Positions 35,991-45,181 of a DNA stretch of 64,000 nucleotides are shown here, piece by piece; the stretch's first letter is position 1, and every line of letters starts with the position of its first letter. Position numbers and translations under genes: made by a program. Origin of the DNA: Lacticaseibacillus hulanensis (GTDB lineage: Bacteria > Bacillota > Bacilli > Lactobacillales > Lactobacillaceae); the NCBI RefSeq assembly GCF_004010095.1, contig NZ_RRYD01000002.1, forward strand, positions 1 to 64,000. Direction: 5' to 3'. The notes beneath the pieces are model-generated. The model saw only the letters and a program-made list of their open reading frames with translations, had not been told where the DNA came from and made no database searches.

Positions 35991-36596
35991 TTACTTGTTT
36001 TGTGCCATTGCCATAGCGATAATATCTTCGCCAGCGTGGCCGGACAAGGAGCCGTTTTCAATGAAGACATTGATAACCGTCTGCAGGATATCAATCATCT
36101 GCGCATGGCTCATCGAGACGAAACCGGACGTCATCAAATCGGCAATCCCAGTTGCGACAATCCACAACCCGGTGATGATGTTGTTCTTTTGCGTGGCCGA
36201 CAAGTTCTTAGCCTCTTCACGACTCTCAAACCGGTTCAATGCAGCGCTAATTGCAAACTGGCGCATGTCATCAACCCCGAAGTGATCTTCAACGAAGACC
36301 GCCTGGTAGAGATTGTGGTTCTCAAGTGCAAAGTCAATGTACGTGAGCGCCATGTCGATGATTGGGTCGTGTGTGTAGACCTTGTAAAACTTCTCGGTGA
36401 GTTCGGCCTTAATCCGGTCCATAATTGCATTACGCAATTCGGCCATATTGTCGAACTCAAGGTAGATTGGTTGAGTGGAGCAGCCGATCTGTGCAGCAAT
36501 GTTCCGTGCGGTGAACTTCGAAAAGCCCTCCGCGACAACCAACTTGTACGCAGCGTTCAGAATTTGATCGCGCGTGATGGATTTGTGACGTGCCAT
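35991..36596 (-). CDS. TetR family transcriptional regulator
   Basis: A 201-residue repressor-type protein. N-terminal helix-turn-helix in ITRDQILNAAYKLVVAEGFSKFTARNIAAQIGCSTQPIYLEF (residues 7-48), followed by a variable helical ligand domain. It is divergent from the M29 aminopeptidase gene, with about 370 bp between them, and may regulate itself or that gene. A GGGGGG ribosome-binding site precedes the ATG. Confidence 0.9.
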   Translation of the reverse strand: MARHKSITRDQILNAAYKLVVAEGFSKFTARNIAAQIGCSTQPIYLEFDNMAELRNAIMDRIKAELTEKFYKVYTHDPIIDMALTYIDFALENHNLYQAVFVEDHFGVDDMRQFAISAALNRFESREEAKNLSATQKNNIITGLWIVATGIADLMTSGFVSMSHAQMIDILQTVINVFIENGSLSGHAGEDIIAMAMAQNK

Positions 36597-36970
36597 TAGT
36601 TAATCCCCCCGGATAAATTCGCGGTAAGCCATCCCCCCGGACACTTACCGTTATTAATTGTATTTTAACAAACCTACGAAAGATAACAATACTATTTTCG
36701 AATCATAATGCAAATTTTTTCGTATAATTCGCCCTTTTTGTCCGAAAAATGGCAATTTGTTAAAATTTAGGGTCGACTAAGATAACCAAATGGACAATTG
36801 GCCGCCTAATTTGGCACCACGAATCTTCTATCGATATTGCCCAAATGGTTCGCTCCAGCCAAGAATTCGACCAAACCTGACCCAAAATGCGTAAACGCTT
36901 TTTTAAGTTCATTCTGGGCCCCGCTATGCTAAACTTGAGGTAACCAAAATTCAACTCTGGAGGCATCAAC
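36597..36970. promoter_or_regulatory. Divergent promoter region, TetR gene and M29 aminopeptidase
   Basis: About 370 bp, AT-rich. A minus-strand promoter TTGTTA-16-TAAAAT (36662-36689) suits the tetR gene. A plus-strand candidate TTTAAG-17-TATGCT (about 36902-36930) suits the peptidase. Between them the short palindrome GCGTAAACGC (36888-36897) sits just before the second promoter and could be an operator. Confidence 0.5.
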
Positions 36971-38206
36971 ATGACATTACCGAACTTCGCCGAGAACCTG
37001 AAGAAATACGCCGACCTCGCCGTCGAAACTGGCGTGGCCGTTAAACCCGGCGACACCGTCTACGTGCAGGTCGCAATTGACCAGGCACCACTCGCCCGTC
37101 TAATCGTGGCCAGCGCCTACAAGGCCGGAGCCGCTGAGGTTGACGTTCAGTGGACCGACGACACCATCAAGCGCCTTGACCTCGCCAACCTCGATGAGGA
37201 CCGCCTGACAAGCCAGCCACCATTCGTCGCGGCCCAATACGATTACTGGGTTGCCAAAAACGCCAAGCGCATCACCATCAAGAGCGATGATCCCGACAAC
37301 CTGGCGGGCATCGATGCAAAGCGGGTGGCCCAGTACAACGCCGGCCACCAGAAGGCCTACGCCAACTTGAGTAATGCCATTGTCACCAACAAGATCAGCT
37401 GGACCATCCTCGCGGCCGCCAGCCCCAAGTGGGCCCAGAAGGTCTTCCCTGACGCAGCGACCCCAGAAGCGGCGCAAGACCAGCTGTGGGATGAAATCTT
37501 CAAGACCACGCGTATTTACAACGACAGTCCCGAAGACGCCTGGGCCAAGCACGTGGCCAAGCTGGACGCAAAGGCAACCTGGCTGACAAGCCTGCAGCTG
37601 GATGCACTGCACTACACCGCCCCCGGCACCGATTTAACCGTGGGCCTGCCGCAGAACCACATCTGGAAGGCAGCGGGGTCCGAAAATCCGCGCGGTGAGT
37701 ACTTCATGCCGAACATGCCAACTGAGGAAGTCTTCACGGTGCCGGACCACCACCGCATTGACGGCACGGTCAGCTCAACCAAGCCCCTGGCCTACGCCGG
37801 TAACATCCTTGAAGGCATGCACTTTACCTTCAAGAACGGTGAGGTCATCAGCGGCAAGGCGGACAAGGGCCAGCAAACCCTCGACGGCCTGCTGGAGATC
37901 CGCGGTGCACGTTCCCTCGGCGAGGTGTCCCTTGTTCCGGACCCATCCCCGATTTCACAATCCGGCATCATTTTCTTCAACACCCTCTTCGACGAGAATG
38001 CCTCCAACCACATGGCACTCGGCGAGGCTTACCCGTTCTGCGTTGAGGGCGGCGTCGAGATGAGCGAAGAGGAACAGGAAAAAGTTGGCCTGAACCACGC
38101 CGACACCCACGTTGACTTCATGATGGGGTCGAACCAGATGGACGTCGACGGCATCACCAAGGATGGCCAGATTGTCCCAATCTTCCGCGGCGGTGACTGG
38201 GCATAA
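36971..38206 (+). CDS. pepS: Aminopeptidase, M29 family (PepS/AmpS)
   Basis: A 411-residue metal-dependent aminopeptidase of the thermophilic aminopeptidase family that degrades small peptides in the cytoplasm. Family features: EVDVQWTDDTIKRL in the N-terminal domain, and the C-terminal metal-binding region with EGMHFTFKNGEV, ARSLGEVSLVPDPSPISQSG, FDENASNHMALGEAYP, NHADTHVDFMMGS. GGAGGC lies eight bases before the ATG. The following HAD gene begins 37 bp later and may be cotranscribed. Confidence 0.93.
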   Translation: MTLPNFAENLKKYADLAVETGVAVKPGDTVYVQVAIDQAPLARLIVASAYKAGAAEVDVQWTDDTIKRLDLANLDEDRLTSQPPFVAAQYDYWVAKNAKRITIKSDDPDNLAGIDAKRVAQYNAGHQKAYANLSNAIVTNKISWTILAAASPKWAQKVFPDAATPEAAQDQLWDEIFKTTRIYNDSPEDAWAKHVAKLDAKATWLTSLQLDALHYTAPGTDLTVGLPQNHIWKAAGSENPRGEYFMPNMPTEEVFTVPDHHRIDGTVSSTKPLAYAGNILEGMHFTFKNGEVISGKADKGQQTLDGLLEIRGARSLGEVSLVPDPSPISQSGIIFFNTLFDENASNHMALGEAYPFCVEGGVEMSEEEQEKVGLNHADTHVDFMMGSNQMDVDGITKDGQIVPIFRGGDWA

Positions 38207-38243
38207 ATTGCAACAATAATGGCATCAGAAAGGGGTAAAATGT

Positions 38244-38930
38244 TTGACCACTTTGATTTTTGACTTAGATGACACCATCCTCGACTTCACTGCGAGCGAG
38301 GAGAAGGGCTTGAGCGGCGTGTTCGCGGACTTTGGCATCACTGACAACGAGCAGACGCGCACGACCTACAAGCGGGTCAACAGCTCCTTGTGGGCAGCGC
38401 TGGAACGCGGCGAACTAACGCGGGCGCAGCTGCTCGACATCCGCTTCGAACGGTTTGCGGAGGCAATTCACAAACCCGATTTGGACGCCCACGCAGCCGA
38501 GAAGGAATACCGGCAGTTCCTGAACAACGGCTTCGATGAGGTGCCAGGGGCAAAGAGCCTGCTGCAACACCTGCGCGGCGCTGGCTACCGCGTGCTGGCC
38601 GGCACCAACGGCAACGCGGCGACGCAACACAACCGCCTCCTGCACAGCCACCTTGGTCCCCTGTTTGACGGGGTTTATATGTCGGAAGAAATCGGTTACG
38701 ATAAACCTGACCCAAGATTCTTCGATGCCATCTTCAAGCGTGAACCGCAGATTGACCGCCAAGACACCATCATGATTGGCGATGGCCTGAACTCCGACAT
38801 CCGTGGCGGCGTCAACTATCACCTGCAGACAATCTGGGTGAACCGCAAGCACCAAACCAACCTGACCGAACTAACCCCGACCCACGAAGTTAATTCACTA
38901 ACACAATTGGGCGATTTACTGATTGGCTAA
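38244..38930 (+). CDS. HAD-superfamily phosphatase (YjjG-type nucleotidase-like)
   Basis: A 228-residue HAD hydrolase. Motif I FDLDDTILD at the N terminus with nucleophile Asp7, motif II LAGTNG, motif III Lys in GYDKPDPRFF and motif IV MIGDGLNSDIRGG. The best resemblance is to YjjG/YfnB pyrimidine 5'-nucleotidases, but the substrate is not proven. Start TTG at 38244 with AAAGGGG upstream; an ATG four bases earlier is out of frame and closes at once. Confidence 0.88.
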   Translation: MTTLIFDLDDTILDFTASEEKGLSGVFADFGITDNEQTRTTYKRVNSSLWAALERGELTRAQLLDIRFERFAEAIHKPDLDAHAAEKEYRQFLNNGFDEVPGAKSLLQHLRGAGYRVLAGTNGNAATQHNRLLHSHLGPLFDGVYMSEEIGYDKPDPRFFDAIFKREPQIDRQDTIMIGDGLNSDIRGGVNYHLQTIWVNRKHQTNLTELTPTHEVNSLTQLGDLLIG

Positions 38931-38969
38931 CGCGCACTTCACGGCCGCATTAGCCGGAAAGGACGAATC

Positions 38970-39095
38970 ATGTACGATAACAAAACAACCATCCTCGGAA
39001 TCATCACCACTGCCGCAGCGGGCACAGCCGTACTTGCCAGTGGCCTTGCCCTCGCAACGGGCATCATCACCCTCATTCACGGAACCAAGGGCTAA
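38970..39095 (+). CDS. 41-residue hydrophobic peptide
   Basis: ATG at 38970 follows GGAAAGGA at good spacing. The product starts MYDNKTTILGIITTAAAGTA, continues as one long Ala/Gly/Leu-rich membrane helix and ends LIHGTKG. It is followed at once by a terminator, so it reads as the last gene of the pepS-HAD transcript. It could be a small membrane protein or a peptide toxin/bacteriocin-like molecule; nothing identifies which. Confidence 0.65.
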   Translation: MYDNKTTILGIITTAAAGTAVLASGLALATGIITLIHGTKG

Positions 39096-39103
39096 CAAGA
39101 ACT

Positions 39104-39140
39104 CGGGCCGCTGCGCATTTACGCGCGGCGGCCCTTTTTG
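39104..39140 (+). terminator. Terminator after the small peptide gene
   Basis: GGGCCGCTGCGC / GCGCGGCGGCCC, then TTTTT. Confidence 0.88.
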
Positions 39141-39163
39141 GTTTTCGGAACAATCAGTGCAGA

Positions 39164-39213
39164 CAAAAAAGGCATCCCCGCAAGGCCAATGTGCCGTGCC
39201 GGAATGCCTTTTT
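39164..39213 (-). terminator. Terminator of the methionine transporter operon
   Basis: AAAAAGGCATCC / GGAATGCCTTTTT outer stem after the metI stop codon; T-run on the minus strand. Confidence 0.8.
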
Positions 39214-39222
39214 GCTTACTTG

Positions 39223-39909
39223 TTAATGGTGCGTCTTGCGGGCAAAGAAATCGCCGATGAATTGAACAATGAACACCATGATCAGGATGAAGATCAGGCT
39301 GACCCAGATGACGTCGTTCTCGTAGCGCAGGTACCCGGTATTGATGGCCAGGTTCCCGAGACCACCACCACCAATGACACCGGCCATCGCGGTCAGACCG
39401 ATGATACTGATAATCGTCAGGACGGACACGCGGATCAGCTCGGACAGTCCTTCACGCAGATACACCCGAAAGACAATGCCGAGGGGTGAAACACCCATGG
39501 CCTGGGCCGCTTCAATGACGCCGGCATCAACGGTCAGCAGGGCGTTTTGCACCTGCCGTGCGTAAAATGGAGCCGTCCCCACAACCAGGGGCACGAGCGC
39601 GGCGGTTGGGCCAATCCCCGTGTGCACAATCAGGCGCGTGAAGTTGTTCAACGCCGCCAACAGGATGATGAACGGAATCGACCGGAAAATGTTAACCAGC
39701 TTGTCCAGCACGCTGTAAAATGGCCGGTTTTCGAGCAATCCGTGTTCGTCGGTCAAGAGCAATAAGATGCCGACGAACAGGCCGATGATTCCAGCCACGA
39801 TGGTTGTCCACACCGTCATGTAAATGGTCTGGTTGATGGCCTCAACCACCCCACCGTCACCATTCCAAAGCGGAACAACGTTAGGGAAGAATTTTTCAAT
39901 AATATTCAT
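39223..39909 (-). CDS. metI: Methionine ABC transporter permease
   Basis: A 228-residue inner-membrane permease for methionine import, with about five to six membrane segments. The ATPase-contact loop EAAQAMGVSPLGIVFRVYL is characteristic of the MetI family. Its ATG lies two bases after the metN stop, so they are coupled. Ends the metQ-metN-metI unit. Confidence 0.95.
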   Translation of the reverse strand: MNIIEKFFPNVVPLWNGDGGVVEAINQTIYMTVWTTIVAGIIGLFVGILLLLTDEHGLLENRPFYSVLDKLVNIFRSIPFIILLAALNNFTRLIVHTGIGPTAALVPLVVGTAPFYARQVQNALLTVDAGVIEAAQAMGVSPLGIVFRVYLREGLSELIRVSVLTIISIIGLTAMAGVIGGGGLGNLAINTGYLRYENDVIWVSLIFILIMVFIVQFIGDFFARKTHH

Positions 39910-39910
39910 G

Positions 39911-40969
39911 TTAATCCTCCTCCGCTGCTAATTTGACGTTCGTCACCGTGACGTCGCCGGCCTTCAGGTACGCGAGGGCCTTGTCGATATCGTCCGCCTC
40001 ACCATTCAGCACCACAATCAGGTTCCCGAATGGCGTGTTCTGCAGGCTCTGAATGTCCCCGAACAAAATGTTGGCGGTGACGTTGTACTCCCGATAGAGC
40101 GTGGCGATGAGCGGCTGGTCGGTGCTGGCGCCAACGTAGGTCAGGCGCACCAGGCGCTCCTTGGGCCCAAGGCTCTGCACGGCGGGCTGCTTGCTGATAG
40201 CCTTCAGGGTGGCGTCCAGTTGCATCGTCGTGTCGATGAAGTCCTTGGTCAGCTGCTGCTGCGGGTGCGCGAAGATTTCGAGCAAACTGCCGCGTTCAAT
40301 TACGGCACCTGCGTCCATCACGGCGACCCGGCTGCAAATCTGCTTCACGGCTTCCATCTGGTGAGTGATCAAAACGATGGTCAGTCCCAGCTTCTCGTTC
40401 AGCGACTTCAGCAATTCCAGAATTGATGAGGTCGTCTTCGGGTCCAGCGCGCTGGTTGCTTCATCGGAAATGAGCACCTCGGGATCTGACGCAAGCGCAC
40501 GGGCAATCCCGACACGCTGCTTTTGGCCCCCAGACAATTCAGCCGGAAACGCGTTCGCCCGCTCGGACAGGCCAACTAATTCGAGCAAATCGCTAACCTT
40601 CTTGTTGATTTCGTCCTTGGGCATGGTGCCACGCAGCGGGAACGCCACGTTATCGGCAATCGTCCGGCTTGCCATCAGGTTGAAATGCTGGAAAATCATG
40701 CCGATCTTCCGCCGCTTCTGCCGCAACTCCTTGGCCGAAAGCTTCATCATGTCATCGCCAAGAACGGTGACGCTACCACTAGTTGGCCGCTGCAACAGGT
40801 TAATCAGGCGCACCAGCGTGGACTTCCCAGCACCGGAGTACCCGACAATCCCGTAAATGTCGCCCCGATTAACGCTCAGCGAAACGTGGTTTACCGCGTG
40901 GACGGCCTTCTTTTTCTTTTCTTTGAAGACGACGTCAACGTCGTCGAAAATGACTACTTCTTCGCTCAT
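39911..40969 (-). CDS. metN: Methionine ABC transporter ATP-binding protein
   Basis: A 352-residue ATPase. Walker A GYSGAGKS at 43-50, signature [15 protein letters not shown], Walker [15 protein letters not shown]-loop ITHQM. The C-terminal 75 residues form the NIL domain that senses methionine in the cell and inhibits transport. GGAGGAAC lies before the ATG. An unusual 790-bp gap with tandem repeats separates it from metQ. Confidence 0.96.
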   Translation of the reverse strand: MSEEVVIFDDVDVVFKEKKKKAVHAVNHVSLSVNRGDIYGIVGYSGAGKSTLVRLINLLQRPTSGSVTVLGDDMMKLSAKELRQKRRKIGMIFQHFNLMASRTIADNVAFPLRGTMPKDEINKKVSDLLELVGLSERANAFPAELSGGQKQRVGIARALASDPEVLISDEATSALDPKTTSSILELLKSLNEKLGLTIVLITHQMEAVKQICSRVAVMDAGAVIERGSLLEIFAHPQQQLTKDFIDTTMQLDATLKAISKQPAVQSLGPKERLVRLTYVGASTDQPLIATLYREYNVTANILFGDIQSLQNTPFGNLIVVLNGEADDIDKALAYLKAGDVTVTNVKLAAEED

Positions 40970-41091
40970 TGTTCCTCCTGAGGGTTGGTGGCAGTGTTGC
41001 TGGTGACAGCAGCCGCCCCAACCGGACTCTATTTATTCGTGCCTAACCCTAACTAATTAGTAAAGCGCTAACTTAGCCCTGACACCAACAT

Positions 41092-41121
41092 CGGGCCTAC
41101 CCGAAATGGATAAGCCCGATG
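41092..41121. promoter_or_regulatory. Hairpin in the metQ-metN gap
   Basis: ATCGGGC / GCCCGAT arms with CCTACCCGAAATGGAT between, and a -10-like TAAAAT on the minus strand just upstream at about 41140. It may attenuate transcription into metN or mark a local start. Confidence 0.45.
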
Positions 41122-41242
41122 CGATATCGTCAATGCATATTTTACCACTAACGGCGAATAACTTGCGAATTTTTGAAGGGCTATTTGCGGAAAGGGGTGA
41201 ATGTGTTAGAAAGTGGTTTCTGGCTGGACGAGTAAGCTCGTC

Positions 41243-41748
41243 CTAGTCGTGCTCCGCCGCCTAGAAGTCTGCGGTTAACCACAAGCTAACTACGATTGGC
41301 AAAGTGCGCCAATCATAGTTACCTTGCCGTTAATCCTCAGCTTCTGAACAGGCGATTACGCAACCTTGCCCTAGTCGTGCTCCGCCGCCTAGAAGTCTGC
41401 GGTTAACCTCAAGCTGTCCGTGATTGGCAAAGTGCGCCAATCATATCTAACTTGCCGTTAATCCTCAACTTCTGAACAGGCGGCTGCGCAACCTTACCCT
41501 AGTCGTGCTCCGCCGCCTAGAAGTCTGCGGTTAACCTCAAGCTGTCCATGATTGGCAAAGTGCGCCAATCACGGCCACCTTGTCGTTAATCCTCAGCTTC
41601 TGTTCAGGCGGCTGCGCAACCTCTTCTTAGTCGTGCTCCGCCGCCTAGAAGTCTGCGGTTAACCTCAAGCTGTCCATGATTGGCAAAGTGCGCCAATCAC
41701 GGCCACCTTGCCGTTAATCCTCAACTTCTGAACAGGCGGCTGCGCACT
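41243..41748. repeat. Four tandem copies of a 128-bp repeat (family R)
   Basis: Copies begin at 41243, 41371, 41499 and 41627, each with TAGTCGTGCTCCGCCGCC; the period is exactly 128 bp and the last copy stops near 41748. Each contains the hairpin GATTGGC-AAAGTGC-GCCAATC, an outer stem CCGCCT / AGGCGG and inner AGAAGT / ACTTCT. Copies differ by scattered substitutions. It starts eight bases beyond the metQ stop codon. Related single elements occur at 47724-47895 and 58966-59104. No ORF spans it. Confidence 0.92.
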
Positions 41749-41756
41749 GTGTTTAT

Positions 41757-42584
41757 TTAGAACTTCGCGTCCCAAGCCGCAATCGTTGAACCGTCGTAAA
41801 TCTTCTTGATCTGCTTCTTGGTAGCGTCGGTCTGGTATGCCTTGACAATCTTCTTGTAAACAGCCTTGTTCTTTTCGCTCTTCTTGGCAACGATGATGTT
41901 GATCCATGGCTTGCTTGCCTTGTTGATCTTTTCAACGTACAGAGCGTCATCTGGGTCGAGCTTTGCGTTCAGGGCCATGTCGTTGTTAACAACAGCCGCG
42001 TCGGCGGAGCTCAGGGAACGTGCTGTCTGTGAAGCGTCAACTGGGGTGAACTTCAGATTCTTTGGGTTGCTCTTGATGTCACGGGTTGTTGGTTCTGCCT
42101 TGTTGCCGTTCAGGTTGATGATGCCGGCGGTCTGGAGCAGAATCAGTGCGCGGCCTTCGTTGGTTGGGTCGTTAGGAACAGCAACCGTTGCACCCTGCTT
42201 GAGCTGGCTGAGCTTCTTAATCTTGTTGGAGTAAACGCGCAGTGGGCCGATGTAGGTGCGGCCGATAACTGCGAGGCTGTTGTCCTTGTTGGACTTTTCC
42301 CAGTTGTTGAAGAAGTCGTAGTGCTGGATTGCGTTCAGGTCAAGGTCACCATCAACAACGGCCTGGTTAACCTTGTTGTAGTCGGTGAACTGAACAAGCT
42401 TCAAGTTGATGTTCTGCTTCTTGAGACGCTGAGCAACTGGCTTCCAAACGTCAGCGTCGGAACCGATAACCCCAAGCTTAACGGTGGTTTCCTTGCTGGT
42501 CTTGGAGCTGCTGTTACCACATGCTGCGAGCGTCAATGGAATAAGCAATGCTGCGGCTGCGAGTGAAATAATCTTTTTCTTCAT
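41757..42584 (-). CDS. metQ: Methionine ABC transporter substrate-binding lipoprotein
   Basis: A 275-residue NlpA-family lipoprotein that captures methionine outside the membrane. Signal peptide with lipobox LAAC, lipidated Cys22. Family features: KLGVIGSDADVWKPVA, NAIQHYDFFNNW, VPNDPTNEGRALILLQ and the C-terminal KKIYDGSTI. GGAGG lies before the ATG. It is preceded by a methionine T-box and separated from metN by the R-repeat array. Confidence 0.95.
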   Translation of the reverse strand: MKKKIISLAAAALLIPLTLAACGNSSSKTSKETTVKLGVIGSDADVWKPVAQRLKKQNINLKLVQFTDYNKVNQAVVDGDLDLNAIQHYDFFNNWEKSNKDNSLAVIGRTYIGPLRVYSNKIKKLSQLKQGATVAVPNDPTNEGRALILLQTAGIINLNGNKAEPTTRDIKSNPKNLKFTPVDASQTARSLSSADAAVVNNDMALNAKLDPDDALYVEKINKASKPWINIIVAKKSEKNKAVYKKIVKAYQTDATKKQIKKIYDGSTIAAWDAKF

Positions 42585-42667
42585 AATGTATATCCTCCAA
42601 ATTGTGTGTGGGCTTTTTTAGGTAAACGATAAATCGAAGTTGTGGAAGTAGATACTGCAATGGCAAT

Positions 42668-42940
42668 AAAAAAATTCGCCCCTAACCAAAGTTAGAAGCG
42701 AATTAACGCGGTACCATTCTAAGTCGTCCCTGCTGCAGTCAGGGACCTCACTAACGGGTCAAACAACCCGTGTGCACTTTAATGGATGCCAGCCATTGCA
42801 GCCTTACCCGGAGGTTCGGTGCACCGATCAGTAGGCCATTTTTGAACCACCGTACCTCCCCGTTTTCACCATCCGGGGTCTCTGTTAAGGTCGTGTTAGT
42901 TCGCTCTCCCACGTCTTCGTTTATCGTCTTATCAATGACT
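42668..42940 (-). promoter_or_regulatory. T-box leader of metQ (methionine specifier)
   Basis: On the minus strand: a long stem I region (about 42780-42940) containing GGATGGTGAAAAC and a loop with CAAAAATGGCC, where ATG is the likely methionine specifier codon; then the T-box AGAATGGTACCGCG (42707-42720) and a terminator AATTCGCTTCTAAC / GTTAGGGGCGAATT followed by TTTTTT (42668-42702). Uncharged tRNA-Met should switch on the transporter. Confidence 0.9.
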
Positions 42941-42942
42941 GT

Positions 42943-42971
42943 ATGATAACCACATTTTTCCTGAGTGTCAA
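42943..42971 (-). promoter_or_regulatory. Promoter of the metQ operon
   Basis: -35 TTGACA (42966-42971), 17-bp spacer, -10 TATCAT (42943-42948), reading into the T-box. Confidence 0.82.
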
Positions 42972-43205
42972 CACTATTTATCATCAAAAACCTCTGATTC
43001 AAAATTATTTTGCCATTTTCCTGCAGTCCGCAACCACTGGTATATTCGGCCAATCGCCGCCGCAACGGTGAAAATCGCAATTAGTTAACAATTTGGTTTG
43101 GATTAAAAAAGTGGCCGATTTTCTGACAAAATTTCAGTTTGGATTCCTGTAATCCGTTTTCAAGAACCTGTATAATAATCTTATCGCATAATTTGGAGGT
43201 TCGTC

Positions 43206-43625
43206 ATGGAAATCACAGACGTCAATTCACTGCTCAGTGCGCTCACGACCGGAGAACCAGAATTCAATGTCACCGGTACAGCGGCGGAACTGGTCAGCTC
43301 GGTGCTGATGCTCCGAAACAAAACGTATTCGCCATTCATGCAGATGACCGGCGCAATTGAAGGCGTCCTCGGCAACCTGCTCAATCACGACTTCTCGAGC
43401 AAGGTGGGCACCCAGGCAGGAACCCTGGTCCAGCTTTCCCCGGCGCAGCAGCAGCGTTTCGGCATCACGCCGGACAACGCCCTGGTCCTGGTGCGCACGG
43501 CCAATGACAACTACGAAATCACACCAAACGGGAGTGAATTCACCTTCACAATCATCAGTCCGAAAAGCGCCAAGCCAAAAGCAAAGACGCCTGATCAGTA
43601 TGCAAAGTATTTGAACAAGCAATAA
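43206..43625 (+). CDS. Protein of unknown function, 139 residues
   Basis: Soluble protein with no signal peptide or membrane helix. Residues 1-75 are mixed helix (SLLSALTTGEPEFNVTGTAAELVSSVLML); the middle holds SPAQQQRFGITPDNALVLVRTANDNYEI; the tail is basic (KSAKPKAKTPDQYAKYLNKQ). GGAGG lies before the ATG and TATAAT about 25 bp further up, and a strong terminator follows, so it is an expressed single gene. I do not recognise a family. Confidence 0.78.
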   Translation: MEITDVNSLLSALTTGEPEFNVTGTAAELVSSVLMLRNKTYSPFMQMTGAIEGVLGNLLNHDFSSKVGTQAGTLVQLSPAQQQRFGITPDNALVLVRTANDNYEITPNGSEFTFTIISPKSAKPKAKTPDQYAKYLNKQ

Positions 43626-43736
43626 TTAACGCGACTGCTGCCCTGTCATTGCGGTTGTAGTACCCTTTTTTGCAAACTCAATCGACTGTGCTTTCTACCT
43701 TTAACGAATCAATCAACATATTCGCTCTGCCAGCCC

Positions 43737-43776
43737 AAAATGGCCGTCCACATCAATTGCGGACGGCCATTTTTTG
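43737..43776 (+). terminator. Terminator after the unknown gene
   Basis: AAAATGGCCGTCC / GGACGGCCATTTTTT; works in both directions, so also for rodA. Confidence 0.9.
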
Positions 43777-43818
43777 AATCAGTTTTAAATTGTCTTACCC
43801 GAAAAAGCAGCGAACCCG

Positions 43819-45054
43819 CTACCTTTCCACCAAATCGGAACCCTGGCCCGAGCCCGAGAACTCTTCGGTCTGGCTGAACATGTAGCTCTGGTGGTGGTAC
43901 CGCATCGACAGCACCATCCCCACCGAGAACAGGTTGGCCAGCAGGAACGAACCCCCCTGACTAACGAACGGCAGCGGAATCCCGGTCAGTGGCAGCACCC
44001 CGATGTTCATCCCCACGTTTTCCAGCACGTGGAAGAGGATCATCATGATGACACCCGTGGAAATGTACGCGTAAAACTCGTTCTTCGTGTCGAAGGTAAC
44101 CCGAATCATTTGGTATATCAGCAGGAAGTACAGCAAAATCAAAATGCCGGCGCCGATAAACCCAAACGTTTCGCCGATAACGGAGAAAATCATGTCGGAT
44201 TCCTGCACGGGCACGACCACGTTGAGGTTGCCGAACCCGGTCCCGGTCATCCGGCCGGAACCAATGGCCTTCATCGCCTGCCAAATCTGGTAGGAGTTAC
44301 CATCAGTGGCTCCCGAGGGGTTCAGCCACGACTGAATCCGGGCAAACTGGTACGCCTGGAACCCAAAGTGCTCCAGCAGCTTTTGCCCCCAGTCGGTCAC
44401 GGCCAGGTACAGCGCCGAACCACCAATGGCAATCGCGCCCCCACCAATTGGGGCAATGATGCGCCAGGTGACCCCGGAAACCAGGACAACCCCGGAGAAA
44501 ATCGCGAGGAAGACCAGCGTGGTCCCAAGGTCATGCTGAGCAATCAGCAAAACCGCAACGGGCAGCGTCCACAGCCCCATTTTGCCAATCAATACCCAGT
44601 CGTTATGGAAATTGTGGGTGAACTGCGAGTTGTGCAGGGTGACGACCCGGCTGAGCATGAGAATGTACGCCGGCTTCATAACCTCACTGGGTTGGAACGT
44701 GATTGGTCCAAGCTTGAACCAGGATTTGGCCCCCGTGCTCGCGGCGGTTCCCCGGTCGTAGAAAATTAACACGGCAACCAGCAGGAAAATCCCCAGTCCG
44801 TACAGAATCGGCGCAATCCGCCACAACTGCTCCGCGTCAAAGCGCATGATGAAGATGACCCCAATCCCACCGATAACGTACCACACAACCTGCATGACCA
44901 CCGCTTTAACCGCGGCAGCCTGCGACCCGTCGTTCTTGGTGGCCATGTAGATGGCACCCATCCCAATCAGCCCAAGGAGCATAATCGTCAGCAAAATCCC
45001 GTAATCGATGCGATCCTGCTGCGGTGCTTCGTTCTTGCCTTCTTGTCTATTCAA
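43819..45054 (-). CDS. rodA: Rod-shape/cell-division glycosyltransferase RodA
   Basis: A 411-residue SEDS-family polymerase that makes glycan strands from lipid II during elongation. About ten membrane segments; the family motifs IMRFDAEQLWRIAPILYGLG, PSEVMKPAYILMLSRVV and the C-terminal GVLPLTGIPLPFVSQGGSFLLANL are present. TTG at 45054 follows AAAGGATG and gives normal length; the longer frame is an artefact. It lies close to mreB, supporting the RodA rather than FtsW assignment. Confidence 0.92.
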   Translation of the reverse strand: MNRQEGKNEAPQQDRIDYGILLTIMLLGLIGMGAIYMATKNDGSQAAAVKAVVMQVVWYVIGGIGVIFIMRFDAEQLWRIAPILYGLGIFLLVAVLIFYDRGTAASTGAKSWFKLGPITFQPSEVMKPAYILMLSRVVTLHNSQFTHNFHNDWVLIGKMGLWTLPVAVLLIAQHDLGTTLVFLAIFSGVVLVSGVTWRIIAPIGGGAIAIGGSALYLAVTDWGQKLLEHFGFQAYQFARIQSWLNPSGATDGNSYQIWQAMKAIGSGRMTGTGFGNLNVVVPVQESDMIFSVIGETFGFIGAGILILLYFLLIYQMIRVTFDTKNEFYAYISTGVIMMILFHVLENVGMNIGVLPLTGIPLPFVSQGGSFLLANLFSVGMVLSMRYHHQSYMFSQTEEFSGSGQGSDLVER

Positions 45055-45144
45055 GTGCCCACATCCTTTTACGTCCATTAGCACAATTCCTAATGGGCTT
45101 AAATCTTCGCCGCAACCTAATAATCGCGGCACTTACATGTCTAG

Positions 45145-45181
45145 TTAAAGAGGTGGTTACCTGGGGTAACCACCTCTTTGT
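45145..45181 (-). terminator. Terminator between DUF2969 gene and rodA
   Basis: AAAGAGGTGGTTACC / GGTAACCACCTCTTT hairpin just beyond the DUF2969 stop codon. Confidence 0.75.

Noticed and set aside
36886-36899. Catabolite-responsive element before the M29 aminopeptidase gene
   Set aside because: GCGTAAACGC is palindromic but lacks the TG...CA ends of a cre site; mentioned only as a possible operator.
41243-41748. CRISPR array
   Set aside because: The 128-bp units are contiguous copies with no unique spacers, and no cas gene is near.
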